A DNA stretch of 50,340 bases from Deltaproteobacteria bacterium HGW-Deltaproteobacteria-14 (GTDB taxonomy: Bacteria; Myxococcota_A; UBA9042; PHBI01). Of the stretch, positions 16,527-27,432 are shown piece after piece (within the stretch, counting starts at the first letter, position 1; each line of letters starts with the position of its first letter). Location of the stretch: positions 1 to 50,340 of the forward strand of contig PHBI01000025.1 of NCBI GenBank assembly GCA_002841945.1, given 5' to 3'. The notes under the pieces were generated by a model that saw only the letters and a list, made by a program, of their open reading frames with translations, was not told the origin of the DNA and ran no database searches. A program made the translations under genes and the position numbers.

Positions 16527-19500
16527 CCGAGCAGCTCGCTGTAGTCGATGCCGACCCCGAGCTGCCGGCGCAGCAGCAGGTACGGCTCGGAGATCACGTA
16601 CTGCACGATCTCCTTGAGCTTCTCGGAGTTCTTGAGCTTCGACAGCCCCACGCTCTCGCTCTTGATGAGGTGCCCGACCAGCGCCACGTCGCCCGAGGCG
16701 ACGAGCCCGGCGTGGTTCGCGGTCAGCTCGATGTGGCGATGCCAGCGGCCGATGTCCGGCGCCGGGGTACGGCTCCAGAAGCTCTGCATCACCGCCGTCA
16801 GCTGCTGGCGCACCTCGGGCGGCATCGACTTCTCGAGGATCTGCTTGAGGTCGCCGACCGTCTGGGCGATGAGCTGCTGCTCGGACGGCGCGAGGTCGTC
16901 GCGCAGGATGAGCTGGTAGTTCGGGTCGACCAGGCTCGCCGCCGCCATGTACAGGTGGTCGAGGGCCTCGCGTCCGTAGAGCGTCGCGATGATGTGGCTC
17001 GGGTGGAAGTAGGTCAGGTACTTCGCGATGAAGTAGGCGAGCTCCTTGTCGGAGCGCCCCGACATCATGTCGGTCCCGAGCCGCAGGCACGGCGGGTTGG
17101 TCGGCAGGATCTCGATGCCCGTCGCGTCATCCCCGCGGTAGATGTCCGGCGGCTGCAGCCCGAACATGCGCGCCACCGAGCGCGCCGCCGAGCACACCAC
17201 CAGCCCCTCGGACAGATCGAGCTTGCTCTTCTTCTTGAGGTTGAAGTCCTTGTCGCGCTTCGACGCCAGGTTCTTGCCGAGGCCGACGTAGATGAGCTCG
17301 AAGATGCGGCCGAGCTCCGGGTCCTCGCCGCGCGACATCACGCTCTGCATCCACATCGTGTGGTCGATGACCCGCTGCGGCTCCGACATCGTCTGCGAGA
17401 GGTAGGTCTCGTAGAAGTGTCGCTCCTGCTCGTTGGCCTGCCCCAGCGTCGTCAGCAACCCGGCGACGGCCCAGGCGCTGTCGGCCTGTCCGACCTTCTT
17501 GAACAGCGCCACGAGACGGTGGTAGCTCTCGAACCGGTCCGGGCGCTGCTGCACCAGGAAGCGGTGGTTCTCGATGGCGCGCGGGGCCCCGTCCTTGGTC
17601 AGCTCGTAGAGGCTCGCGAGGATCTCGCGGGTGGCCTCGTCGCGCGGGCGCTGCTTGCGCGCCAGCTCGAACGCGCTGATGGCGTAGTCGAGCCGCTTGA
17701 GCCGCGAGCGATAGATCTCGCCCAGGTTCTTGTAGAGCATGAAGAGGAGCTTCGGCGCGTCCTCCCACTCGCCGGCGACCTTCTGGACCCGCTGGATCAT
17801 GCGCCGGTAGTTCTGCTCGAGGGGCTTCCACTCCTTGGCCGCGGTCAGGATCGCGTCGATCGTCTCGAAGGCCTTGAGGTTGGTGAGGTTGTTGTCGAGG
17901 CTCAGGTTGAAGTACTTGACCGCCTGGGTCGCGTCGTTGAGCTGGTCGCGGTACAGGACCGCGGCCGTGAACGCGAACTGCGCCCGCCGCTTGGCGTCCT
18001 CCTCGAGGGTGATGAGGCGGTTGAGGTGCCGGATCGCCTCGACGTAGTCCTGGTCGGCCACCGCCAGCTCGACGAGCTTGAGCGCGGGCTCCTTCGGGAA
18101 GACGTTGAGCTCGAGCGCCGCGCGGTAGGCGAGCGCGGCGTTGTGGCGGTCCTGGAGCCGTTGGTCGTAGATCTCGCCGATGGCGAGCTGGAGCTGGAAG
18201 CGCTCGAGGTCGTCGGCCTTGAGCGTCAGCAGCTGCTCCATGTAGCCGATGGCGTCCTTCCAGTCCCCGTGGGCCTGCAGCACCTGCACGATCTGCGTGA
18301 GCGCGTCGGCGTTGTGCGGCTCCTGCTTGACGACGTTCTGGAGGTGCTGCTGCGCCTTCTCGATGTGGCCGAGCTTCAGCGCGGACTCGCCGAGCTGCAT
18401 GTAGAGCGAGATGAGCTCGTCGCTCGAGAGGTCGGGCTTGTACTTCTCGACGACCTCCTGGAGGTAGCGCTCGGTCTCGCGGTAGTTCTCCTTCTTGTAG
18501 TGGAGCCGCGCCAACGCCGTCAGCGTCTCGCGGTCCGGCGGCATCAACGAGGCCGCCGTCCCCAGCTCGTCGAGGGCCCGCTCGAACTGGTAGAGCTGCT
18601 CGGCGCACAGGCCGAGGTGCTTGTGCACCCGGCAGAGCTGCTCCTTGTCCGCGTCACCGTCGAGCTTGTCGACGAGCGGGTCGAGCAGCGGCATCGCCTT
18701 GACCCACTCCTCGGTCCGCATGTAGTGCTCGGCGAGCGTCCAGAGCGCCCGGCGCGACTCGGGATCGAGCTGCGCCGCCGCCTCGAGCGCGCTCACCGCC
18801 GCCTCGGGCTGACCGAGCTTCTGGCTGTAGGCCTCGGCCAGATCGACCTGGATGTCGGCCCGGTCGATGTCGCTCGCCGCGCTGGCGAGCTTGTGCTGCA
18901 GCACCTCGACGACCTTGTCCCAGCGCTCCTCGCTGCGGTAGATGCGCAGCAGCGCCTCGACCGCGGTCGGGTTGCCCGGCTGCTCCTTGAGCACGCGCTG
19001 GTAGCTGGCCGCGGCCCGGTAGCTGTCGCCGAGCTCGCGCGCCGTGACGTCGCCCTGATCGCACAGCAGCGCGACCCGCGCCGCCGGGTCACGCTCGAAC
19101 TCGAGCTTGTGCTCGGCGTTCTCGATGACCTGCTCCCACAGCTCCTGCTGGCGGTAGATGGCGTCGAGGGCGTCGAGCGCCACGGCGTCCCCGCGCCGCT
19201 CGTGGAGCACGCGCTCGAACATGTCCTTGGCGTTGTCGATGTCGTCGAGCTGGTCGCGGTAGACCAGCGCCATCGCCAACAGCGCGTCGGCCCGGCCATC
19301 GACCGCATCCGCCGAGTTGTAGCGCGCCTCGTGGAGGTTGATGAGGTCGTCCCAGTCGCGCCCGTCGGTGTAGATCTTCTGGAGCGACTCGAACGCCGCC
19401 TCGTCGTCGGGGCGGATGAGCAGGATGCGGTGGAAGCCGTCAGCCGCCGCCCGCGGGTCATCGAAGACCGCCTCCTGCAAGAGCGCGATGTTGCGCGCCA

Positions 19501-22500
19501 TCTTGACGCGCTGGTCGTCGTCCTGCGCGGCGTTGAAGGCGCGCTCGTAGAGGTCCACGAGCTTCGACCAGTCCTCGCGCTCGCCGTACAGCGCCTCGAG
19601 GCGCTCCATCGCGACCACGTTGTTCATGTCGTAGGCGAGCACGTCCTCGTAGACGTCGATCGCCTCCTCGGCGCGGCCGAGGTGGAGCTCCAGGATGCCG
19701 GCGACCTCGAGCCGCAGCTCGCCCTCGCGCTCGGGCTCGAGCACGCTGATCCGGTCGAGGACGTCGATGAGCGCCGTCCAGTCCTGGCGCTCGACGTGGA
19801 GCCGCTGCAGCGCGGCCAGCGCCCCGCGGTCCATCTCGTCGAGCTCGAGGAGCTGGTTCCAGGCCTCGACGGCCTTGTCCCGCGAGCCGAGGCGGGTCTC
19901 CCACACCTCCGCCATGTGCTTGACCAGCGCGAGCTTCTCGCCGTAGTCCGGCGTGACCTCGGCGAGCCCGGCCAGGGCCGGCACCAGGGCGGCCCAGTGC
20001 TCGCCCTGCTCGTTGAGCTCGACCAGCGCCCGCAGCGCCGTCTCGTTCTCCTCGTTGTGCTCCAGCACGCGCTCGTAGAGCCCGATCGCGTGCTCGGGGT
20101 TGGCGAGCTCCTGGCGCGTCACCCGCGCCGACTTCAGCATCAGCTCGAGGGCGCCGTCGCCCTCGACGTGGGGCAGGGTGGCCTCGTACACCTCGTAGAG
20201 GTCCCGCCACTGGCCGGTGACACCGGCCAGGCGCTCGAGCTCGCCGATGACCGAGGTCTCCTCGGGCATCTCCTGGTTGGCCTTCTGCAGCACCAGGAAG
20301 GCCGAGTCGGGCTGGCCCAGCCGGTCCTCGTAGATCGTCGCCAGGCGCTGCAGGTTGAGCAGCCGCTCCTCGGCGTGGTCGAGGTGGTCGTTGCGCTCGA
20401 GGAGCAGCGTCCCGAGGGCGTTCCAGTTCTGGGTCTGCTCGTAGATCGCCTCGAGGCGCCGGCTGGCCTCGAGGTTCTCCGGCCGCCACGTCAGGACGTC
20501 GCGGTACGTCTCCGCCGCCGCCTCGACGTCGCCGAGGTTCTCCTGCTGGATGGCCCCGAGGGCGACCCAGGTCTCGAGCCGGGCGTCGTCGCCCTCCATG
20601 ACGTCGAGCTTGATCTTGTAGAGCGCGACCGCGTCGTCCCAGCGGCCCTCGCTCTCGTAGAGCAGCTCGAGCTGCGCGATGGCCTCGGCGTCGCCGAGCG
20701 ACAGCTCGAGCACCGAGCGCCACGCCTCGATCGCGCCGTTCGCGTCGGCGAAGACCTCGGTGCGCAGGTTCGCCAGCTGCCGCCACAGGGCGAGCTGCTG
20801 GTCGACGCCGTAGTGCTCGCTCTGGAGCGAGGCCTCGATGATCTCACCGAGGGCCACGTCGTTTCCGGACTCCTTGTGGATGGCGCGGAGGGCGTCGAGG
20901 GCGTCCTTGTCCTGGGGATCCTCCTCGAGGGCGCGCTGCCACGACGTCTGCGCCTGGAACGGGTCGTCGAGGGTGCGCTGCCACAGGCGGCCGGCGAGCT
21001 TGTGCAGCTCGAGGCGGCGCGCCGGGTCCTCGACCCCCATCCGGAGCTCGCGCTCGTAGGCCTCGGCGAGCGGCGCCCACTTCTCGTGGCTCAGGAGCAG
21101 CCGCTGCAGCTCGTGGACGGCCTCGCGGTGGTCCGGCGCGATGACGAGCACGTCCTCCCACAGCTCGATCGCCTTGTCCGGCTGATCGAGCGCGGTCTCG
21201 GCGATGAGCGCCATGTCGGAGGCGTACTCGACGCGCTCGCGGTCGTCGCGGGCGATATCGTAGAGGCGCTGCAGGATCTCGAACAGCTCCGGCAGCTGAT
21301 CGCCGTCGGTGTAGATGGCCTGGAGCGCCTTGAGCGCCGGCTCGTGGATGTCGTTGAGCTCGAGCACCGCGCGCCACGCCTCGACGCTCTTGGGGACGTC
21401 GCCCAGGCGGTCGCGGTAGAGCTCGGCCAGGCGCACCAGGAGCCGCGCGCGCTCGTCGTCGAACAGGTCGTCGGCGGCGCACTCGGTCACCAGCACCGGC
21501 TCGAGGTCGAGCCAGCGCTCGCTCCCGGTGTAGAGCGCGTCGAGGGCCTGCAGCGCCTTGAGGTTGCTCTCGTCGGTCGCCAGCACCGTGCGGTAGATGC
21601 GCTCGGCCTCGTCGGGCATCCCGAGCTGGTCTCGGGCGACCTCGGCCGCGGCGTGCCACAGGGCCAGCTTGCGGTCCTCGTCGGCGCACGCCTCGGCGCT
21701 CTCGAGGAGGATGATGAGCAGGTCGTCCCAGCGGCCGGTCTCCTCGGCCAGGCTCCGGAGCTGGATGTGCAGCCCCTCGTCCTCGGGGTCGAGGCGGAAG
21801 GCCTCGCCGTACCACGTCAGCGCCTCCTGGCGCTTGCCGAGGCGCTCGAGGTTCAAGACGGCGATGTCGCGCAGCAGCTGCATCCGGTCGACCGGATCGC
21901 TGATGACCTCGAGCTTGAGCTGGAGCAGCGTGTCGAGCTCGCTCCAGCGCTCCTGCTCGCGGTAGATCGGCTCGAGGCGCTCGCCGATGTCGAGGCGGTG
22001 CACCCCGGCGTCGAAGAGGCGCCGCAGCTCGCTCACCGCCAGCGGCGAGTTGCGCTGGAAGTCGAGCATCTCGAGCCACGCCTCGTAGGCGGCGTCGCTG
22101 TCCTGGAGCTGCTCCTCTGAGACGCGGGCGAGCTTCTCGATGAGGGCGAGCTTCGCGTCGATGTCGATGGCGGTGTCGGCCTGCTGGCGCAACACGCCGG
22201 CGAGCTCGGTCGCCATCCCCTGGCTCTCGTAGAGCCGGTGGAGCCGCGCGAGCGCCTCGGCGTTGTCCGGGAACTCCTTGTAGACGTGGGCGTAGCCGGC
22301 GATGGCGCGCTCGGGGTCGCCGACGCGGTCCATCAGGATGGCGCTGGCCTTGAGGCGCAGCTGCAGCCCGAGCAGATCGTCCTCGGTGTCCTCGGCGCCC
22401 TGGGTGTAGATGCCGACGAGCTCCTCCCAGAAGCCGTTGTCCTCGGCGAGCCGCTCGAGCTCGATGACCGTGATCTCGTTGCGCGGGTCCTGCGCGAAGG

Positions 22501-25500
22501 CGCGCGACTGCGCTCCCAGCGCCCGCTCCGGGTCCGCGAGCTGCAGCTCCGCGAGCTGGGCCATGTCGTGGAGGGTCTCGACCTGCCTGTGCGGGTCGTC
22601 CGCGAGGTGACCCGCGAGGACCTCGTACTGCACCCAGAGGTCCTCGTGCTCGCCGCGGTCGGCGAGCACCGGGCGCAGCACCGTGAAGGCGTGCTCGTAA
22701 GCGTCGCGCTCGGCCAGGATGGCCTTGAGCGCGTCGGTCGCGCCGGCGTGGGCCGGGTTCGTCGCGAGCAGCGCCCCGTGGGCGTCGATGGCCTGGGCCA
22801 CGTCCGCGAGCTGGTCGTCGCTCTCGAACAGGCGCGCGATGCGGAACTGCGCGTCCTCCCAGCCCCGCTGATCGACGAGCCCCTGGGTCTTGCGCAGCAC
22901 GTCGAGGAGGTTGAACCAGTCCCCCTGCTGGGTGTAGAGCCGGTCGAGCTGCCCGAGGGCCTCGAGCTCGGCGGGATCCCACTCGAGCACGCGGTGCCAG
23001 GTGAAGATGGCGTCGTCGGCGGACTCGAGCTTGTCCGCCTGGACGTGCCCCGTCAGCCCAGCGAAGAGCTTCTTGGTCTCCACGTCCTCGCTGCGCTCGA
23101 TCTTCTCGCGGTAGATGCGGACCAGGTTGTCCCAGTCCTCGATGCGCTCGTAGAGGCCCTCGAGGGCGTCGAGCGCCCGCGACTGGTTGGGGTCGAGGCC
23201 GTGGAGCGTCTCGAAGATCTCGATGGCCTGCTCGGGGGCCTCGAGCACGGTGGCGCTGATCTGCCCGGCCTCGGCGTAGAGCTCCTGGCGCAGGCCGCTG
23301 TCGATGTCCATCGGCGCCTTGTGGAGCAGCATCTCGACGAGCTTGTCGTGCTGCTCGGTGGCGCGGTACAGCGCGATCAGGTCGTCGGTCGCCTGCAGAT
23401 CACCGGGGTCGATGTCGAGGATGGCCCGGAGCTGCTTCTCCGCGCCGGTGACGTCGTGGGTCTTGTCCCGGGCGAGGGCGGCGATGGTCCGGTGCGTCTC
23501 GATGCGCCGGGCGTCGTCGGGGATCTCCTCGACGACGTGGGTCAAGAAGAGGATGAGCTCGCCGTGGTTGTCGAGCACGTCCGCGAGGCGCAGCAGCTCG
23601 TCGACGGTCCGCTCGTTGCCGGGGTCGAGGGCGGCGGCCGCCTCGTAGTACGTGAACGCGCTCTCGGGGAGGTCGCCGAGGAGCTCGTAGAGCTCGGCGA
23701 TCTTGTAGTTCCAGTCGACCTTCTCGGTGACCTCGTCGGCGACCTGCTCGCGCACGACGTAGACGTCGATGAGGCGCTGCCAGTCGCCGCGGTGGTCGTA
23801 GTAGGGCTGGAGCACCGGGGCGATGGCGGGGGCGAGGGCGTCGTCCTCGAAGAGGCGCTCGAGGGCCTCGACGGTGGCGAGGTTGTCGGGGTCGAGCTCG
23901 AAGACCGCGGCGTAGATCGCGATGGCGCCCTGCGGATCGTCGAGGTGGGCCTCGTGGACGCCGGCGAGGCGGACCTTGAGCAGGACGACGCGCTCGGTGT
24001 CGTCGGCGACGAGCTCGATGGTCTCCTCGAGGGTCCGGCCGAGGTCCTCCCAGCGGCCCGACATGGTGTAGAGTTCGTCGAGGCGCTGGATCGCCGGCAG
24101 GTGGCCCGGGACCAGGTCGAGGGCCTCGCGGGCCGCCGCGATGGCGTCCTCGGGGCGCTCGAGGCGGTCGCGCAAGAGATCGCTGGTCCGGAACAGGTAG
24201 TCGAGCTTCTGCTCGGTGTCGTCGGAGAGCTCGATCTTGCGGCGGTAGACCCCGAGCAGGTCCTCGGCCCGGTCGAGGTCGACGTAGATGCCCTCGAGGG
24301 CGTCGAGGGCCTCCTGGTGCTCCGGCTCCTCGTCGAGGACCTTGTGGTAGAAGACGCGCGCGTCCTCGAGGGAGGCGAGGCGCTTGTGCCAGGTGCGGGC
24401 GACCTCGAGCTTGATGGCCAGGCGGGCGCCCTTGTCGAGCGGCGCGTCGCCGTGGCGGCTGTAGAGGTCGACGAGGGGGGCCCAGCGCTCGAGCCCGGCG
24501 GTGAAGCGCTGCAGCTCGCCGCGGACCTCGGCGTTCTCGGGCTCGATCTCGAACAGCCGCGCGTAGGAGCGCCAGGCGAGCTCGCGGTCGTCGATGGCGT
24601 CCTTGTAGAGCCGCGACAGCCGCTCGAGGAGCGGGACCTGGTCGGCCTCGCCGCCGTCGGCCACGGCGTGCTGGAGCTGGATCTCGAGCACCTGGGCGAG
24701 CTTCGACCAGGCCATCCCGTTCTCGTAGACGGGCTCGAGGATGTGGGTGATGCGCTGGCGCTCGGCGGCGTCGGCGAGCAGCTCCTCGAGCCGGGCGACG
24801 CTGGCCTCGTGGTGCGGGTCGCGCTCGAGGGCGGCCTGGTAGCGGTCCACCGCCGCGCCGACGCCGTCGTCGTCGTCGCGGGTGCCGTAGACGAGCATGC
24901 CGAGCTCGCACTCGATGTCGGCCAGCTGGCTCGCGGGGGCGCCGGCCATCTCGAGCACGTCGCGCTTCTTCTCGAGCACCTCGTGCAGCTGCGGGAAGCG
25001 CTCCTCCTCGAGGTAGATCGCGATGAGCTCGTCGTGGACGCGGCCGTCGTCGGCGAACTCCTCGAGCATCTCGCGCAGGATCGCCTCGGCCTCGTCGTTG
25101 GCGTTGGCGCGCTCGCGCCAGACCCGCGCGAGGCGGAACAGCAGCTCCTTCTTCTCCTCGGAGCCCTCGGCGACGTGGAGCTTCTTCTCGTAGACCAGGA
25201 TGAGCTGGTCGTACGCGTCGGTGTCGGACCACGCGCGCTCGGCCGCGTCGAGGGCGGCGCGGTTGTACTCGTCGAGCGACAGGACGCGGTTGAAGAAGGT
25301 CAGCGCCGTGTCGGGGGCCTCGAGGAAGTCGCGATAGATCCGCCCGATCTCGAGCAGGACGTCGATCTTGTCGTCCTGGTCGGCGACCCGCTCGACGGCC
25401 TCCTGGAGGACGTAGACGTAGCTCTCCCAGTTCTGGGAGGCCTCGGCCAGGCGCCGCAGCTCGGGGTGGAGCTCGACCGCGCCCGGGGCCTCGCTCACCG

Positions 25501-27352
25501 CCTGCACGTAGGCGAAGAAGGCGGCGTCCGGCGCGCCCAGGTGGTGCTCCTGGACGTCGGCCTGGGCCAGCAGGATCTCGCGCCGCTCGCTCGCGTCGTC
25601 GCTCGCCTCGAGCACGATGTCGTAGATCGGCGGCAGCTGCCGCCAGCTCTCGAGCTCGCGGTACATCGGGATCAGCATCCGCGCGGCGTCCGCGTGATCG
25701 GGCGCCAGCTCGAGCACGCTCTCCAGGTTCTTGACCGAACGCCGCTGCCCGTCGTTGTCGGCGAGCTCGTCCTTCCAGACCGCCGCCGCCATGAACAGCA
25801 GCGTCGTCCGCTCGGACACCTCGTCGACGCTCTTCGCCTGGGTCTCGAGGGTCCGCACCCACTCGCTGACGCCGCCGCCGTAGCCCTGGCGGAAGAACCA
25901 CTCGAGCCCGTCCCAGTCGTGCTCGGTGACGTACTTCTTCTTGAGCTCGGCCTGGGCCTTGCGGTGCTCGGGATCGCGCTCGAGGATCTGCTTCCAGACC
26001 TCGGCCGACCGGTCCTGGTCGTGGAGGCGGATCGAGGTGACCACGCCGAGCTTCTCGAGGAGCTCGACCTGGGTCGGCGCGTCCGGCGCGAGCGACACCC
26101 GCATCTCGAGGATGCTCGCGAGGCTCTTGAAGTTCTTCTCGCGCTCGTAGAGCTGCTCGAGCTGCTCGAGGGCCTCCGCGTGGGCGCTGTCGAAGTTGAG
26201 CACCCGCTCCCACAGCGCGATCGGCGTCGCCGGCTTGCGGATGCGCTCGCTCGCGAGGCGCGCCAGGGCGACGAACTCCTTGTTCTTGGCGTCGCCGTCG
26301 GGCAGCAGCCCGAGCTCACGCTCCGCCACCAGGATGTAGTTGTCCCAGTCGCGGCGCTGCTCGTAGATGTCCTTGAGGACCGAGATCGCCTTGGTGTTCT
26401 CGGGATCCAGCTCGAGGATCGCCTCGTAGCTCTTGATCGCTTCGCCGGTGTTGGAGAAGCGCTCGAGCATGATCGAGGCGACCTCCTCGTGCAGCGCGAT
26501 GAGGCGCAGCGGGTCGTCCTCGTGCTCGACCTTCTGCTGGAGGACCTTCACCAGGTCCGGCCAGCGCTTCATCTCGGTGTACTCGGCGGCGAGCGCGTCG
26601 AGCGCGGTCGCGTTGGCCGGGTCGATGTCGAGCACCTGCTGCCAGGCCGAGACGACCTTCGAGGCAGCGTTCATCTTGTTCTTGTAGAGATCGATCATCT
26701 CGAGGAGCAGCGCGATCTTGGCGTCGCGGTCCTGCGAGCGGTCGAGCTTGTCCTTGAGGAGGTCGACCATGGCGTGCCACTTGCCGACCTGCTCGAACAG
26801 GGCGCGGAGGTGCCCCTCGGCCTCCACGTCGTCGGGCATGGACTGCAGCACGCCCTGCCAGAACGTGATGGCCTTGTCCGGCTGATCGTGCTCGATCGAC
26901 AGCTGGCCCAGGAGCCGCTTGACCTCGATCGGATCCTCGAGCCCACCCTTGGCGGGATCGCTCAGGAACTGCTCGAGTCGGCGCCAGTTGTTCTGCGCGA
27001 TGTAGTACTCGAGGTAGAACTTCCGCAGCAGGGTCGGGTCCTCGGGGGGCTCCTCGACCTTGCGGAAGGACATCTCGGCCTTCTGCGGCTCGTCGTACTC
27101 CTGCCACAGCATCAAGCCGTTCTGGTAGTGCAGGAAGGACGCGATCGACCCGTCGCTCGTGCGCGCGACCTGGTGCAACACGCGAATCAGCGCGTTCTGC
27201 GAGTCCCCGGGTGCCCACGACGGCACGCGGCCAAAGACCCGCTCGAGCTCGACCCGGTCGTCATCGGCGACCAGCTGCTTGATCAAGGCTTCAAACGCCT
27301 TGTAGTCCGACGGGTTCGACTCGAAAGCGGCGTAGAGCTCGGCCGTGCTCAT
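16523..27352 (-). CDS. Giant tetratricopeptide-repeat scaffold protein (3,609 aa)
   Basis: Almost the whole protein is a solenoid. From about residue 250 I count roughly 40 successive units of about 72 residues, each A(L)..L..LY.....W..L..(V/I)(L/Y)..K(L/I) followed by ....L.E(I/L)A.(L/I)....L.....A...(Y/W)..(V)LE.(D)P.(N/D), that is, two TPR-like helix pairs per unit. A few units are longer (about 89-92). The last 420 residues are different and globular (PCLRLGTDMM, KELAYFIAKYLTYFHPSH). I see no signal peptide or membrane segment, so it should be cytoplasmic. Start: ATG 27352 with AGGAGCCTC before it; the frame is open 90 nt upstream but lacks coding character. By size and architecture it recalls Myxococcus AgmK/GltI, the giant TPR protein of the gliding machinery; that is only an analogy. 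A protein-protein scaffold role is inferred. Confidence 0.9.
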   Translation of the reverse strand: MSTAELYAAFESNPSDYKAFEALIKQLVADDDRVELERVFGRVPSWAPGDSQNALIRVLHQVARTSDGSIASFLHYQNGLMLWQEYDEPQKAEMSFRKVEEPPEDPTLLRKFYLEYYIAQNNWRRLEQFLSDPAKGGLEDPIEVKRLLGQLSIEHDQPDKAITFWQGVLQSMPDDVEAEGHLRALFEQVGKWHAMVDLLKDKLDRSQDRDAKIALLLEMIDLYKNKMNAASKVVSAWQQVLDIDPANATALDALAAEYTEMKRWPDLVKVLQQKVEHEDDPLRLIALHEEVASIMLERFSNTGEAIKSYEAILELDPENTKAISVLKDIYEQRRDWDNYILVAERELGLLPDGDAKNKEFVALARLASERIRKPATPIALWERVLNFDSAHAEALEQLEQLYEREKNFKSLASILEMRVSLAPDAPTQVELLEKLGVVTSIRLHDQDRSAEVWKQILERDPEHRKAQAELKKKYVTEHDWDGLEWFFRQGYGGGVSEWVRTLETQAKSVDEVSERTTLLFMAAAVWKDELADNDGQRRSVKNLESVLELAPDHADAARMLIPMYRELESWRQLPPIYDIVLEASDDASERREILLAQADVQEHHLGAPDAAFFAYVQAVSEAPGAVELHPELRRLAEASQNWESYVYVLQEAVERVADQDDKIDVLLEIGRIYRDFLEAPDTALTFFNRVLSLDEYNRAALDAAERAWSDTDAYDQLILVYEKKLHVAEGSEEKKELLFRLARVWRERANANDEAEAILREMLEEFADDGRVHDELIAIYLEEERFPQLHEVLEKKRDVLEMAGAPASQLADIECELGMLVYGTRDDDDGVGAAVDRYQAALERDPHHEASVARLEELLADAAERQRITHILEPVYENGMAWSKLAQVLEIQLQHAVADGGEADQVPLLERLSRLYKDAIDDRELAWRSYARLFEIEPENAEVRGELQRFTAGLERWAPLVDLYSRHGDAPLDKGARLAIKLEVARTWHKRLASLEDARVFYHKVLDEEPEHQEALDALEGIYVDLDRAEDLLGVYRRKIELSDDTEQKLDYLFRTSDLLRDRLERPEDAIAAAREALDLVPGHLPAIQRLDELYTMSGRWEDLGRTLEETIELVADDTERVVLLKVRLAGVHEAHLDDPQGAIAIYAAVFELDPDNLATVEALERLFEDDALAPAIAPVLQPYYDHRGDWQRLIDVYVVREQVADEVTEKVDWNYKIAELYELLGDLPESAFTYYEAAAALDPGNERTVDELLRLADVLDNHGELILFLTHVVEEIPDDARRIETHRTIAALARDKTHDVTGAEKQLRAILDIDPGDLQATDDLIALYRATEQHDKLVEMLLHKAPMDIDSGLRQELYAEAGQISATVLEAPEQAIEIFETLHGLDPNQSRALDALEGLYERIEDWDNLVRIYREKIERSEDVETKKLFAGLTGHVQADKLESADDAIFTWHRVLEWDPAELEALGQLDRLYTQQGDWFNLLDVLRKTQGLVDQRGWEDAQFRIARLFESDDQLADVAQAIDAHGALLATNPAHAGATDALKAILAERDAYEHAFTVLRPVLADRGEHEDLWVQYEVLAGHLADDPHRQVETLHDMAQLAELQLADPERALGAQSRAFAQDPRNEITVIELERLAEDNGFWEELVGIYTQGAEDTEDDLLGLQLRLKASAILMDRVGDPERAIAGYAHVYKEFPDNAEALARLHRLYESQGMATELAGVLRQQADTAIDIDAKLALIEKLARVSEEQLQDSDAAYEAWLEMLDFQRNSPLAVSELRRLFDAGVHRLDIGERLEPIYREQERWSELDTLLQLKLEVISDPVDRMQLLRDIAVLNLERLGKRQEALTWYGEAFRLDPEDEGLHIQLRSLAEETGRWDDLLIILLESAEACADEDRKLALWHAAAEVARDQLGMPDEAERIYRTVLATDESNLKALQALDALYTGSERWLDLEPVLVTECAADDLFDDERARLLVRLAELYRDRLGDVPKSVEAWRAVLELNDIHEPALKALQAIYTDGDQLPELFEILQRLYDIARDDRERVEYASDMALIAETALDQPDKAIELWEDVLVIAPDHREAVHELQRLLLSHEKWAPLAEAYERELRMGVEDPARRLELHKLAGRLWQRTLDDPFQAQTSWQRALEEDPQDKDALDALRAIHKESGNDVALGEIIEASLQSEHYGVDQQLALWRQLANLRTEVFADANGAIEAWRSVLELSLGDAEAIAQLELLYESEGRWDDAVALYKIKLDVMEGDDARLETWVALGAIQQENLGDVEAAAETYRDVLTWRPENLEASRRLEAIYEQTQNWNALGTLLLERNDHLDHAEERLLNLQRLATIYEDRLGQPDSAFLVLQKANQEMPEETSVIGELERLAGVTGQWRDLYEVYEATLPHVEGDGALELMLKSARVTRQELANPEHAIGLYERVLEHNEENETALRALVELNEQGEHWAALVPALAGLAEVTPDYGEKLALVKHMAEVWETRLGSRDKAVEAWNQLLELDEMDRGALAALQRLHVERQDWTALIDVLDRISVLEPEREGELRLEVAGILELHLGRAEEAIDVYEDVLAYDMNNVVAMERLEALYGEREDWSKLVDLYERAFNAAQDDDQRVKMARNIALLQEAVFDDPRAAADGFHRILLIRPDDEAAFESLQKIYTDGRDWDDLINLHEARYNSADAVDGRADALLAMALVYRDQLDDIDNAKDMFERVLHERRGDAVALDALDAIYRQQELWEQVIENAEHKLEFERDPAARVALLCDQGDVTARELGDSYRAAASYQRVLKEQPGNPTAVEALLRIYRSEERWDKVVEVLQHKLASAASDIDRADIQVDLAEAYSQKLGQPEAAVSALEAAAQLDPESRRALWTLAEHYMRTEEWVKAMPLLDPLVDKLDGDADKEQLCRVHKHLGLCAEQLYQFERALDELGTAASLMPPDRETLTALARLHYKKENYRETERYLQEVVEKYKPDLSSDELISLYMQLGESALKLGHIEKAQQHLQNVVKQEPHNADALTQIVQVLQAHGDWKDAIGYMEQLLTLKADDLERFQLQLAIGEIYDQRLQDRHNAALAYRAALELNVFPKEPALKLVELAVADQDYVEAIRHLNRLITLEEDAKRRAQFAFTAAVLYRDQLNDATQAVKYFNLSLDNNLTNLKAFETIDAILTAAKEWKPLEQNYRRMIQRVQKVAGEWEDAPKLLFMLYKNLGEIYRSRLKRLDYAISAFELARKQRPRDEATREILASLYELTKDGAPRAIENHRFLVQQRPDRFESYHRLVALFKKVGQADSAWAVAGLLTTLGQANEQERHFYETYLSQTMSEPQRVIDHTMWMQSVMSRGEDPELGRIFELIYVGLGKNLASKRDKDFNLKKKSKLDLSEGLVVCSAARSVARMFGLQPPDIYRGDDATGIEILPTNPPCLRLGTDMMSGRSDKELAYFIAKYLTYFHPSHIIATLYGREALDHLYMAAASLVDPNYQLILRDDLAPSEQQLIAQTVGDLKQILEKSMPPEVRQQLTAVMQSFWSRTPAPDIGRWHRHIELTANHAGLVASGDVALVGHLIKSESVGLSKLKNSEKLKEIVQYVISEPYLLLRRQLGVGIDYSELLG

Positions 27353-27432
27353 GAGGCTCCTCGGATTGTCCGACCCGGACTGCTGCAAACTGCGCGCGCC
27401 GACAGCCCCCACCGAACGCCAGCGCCGCGGCG

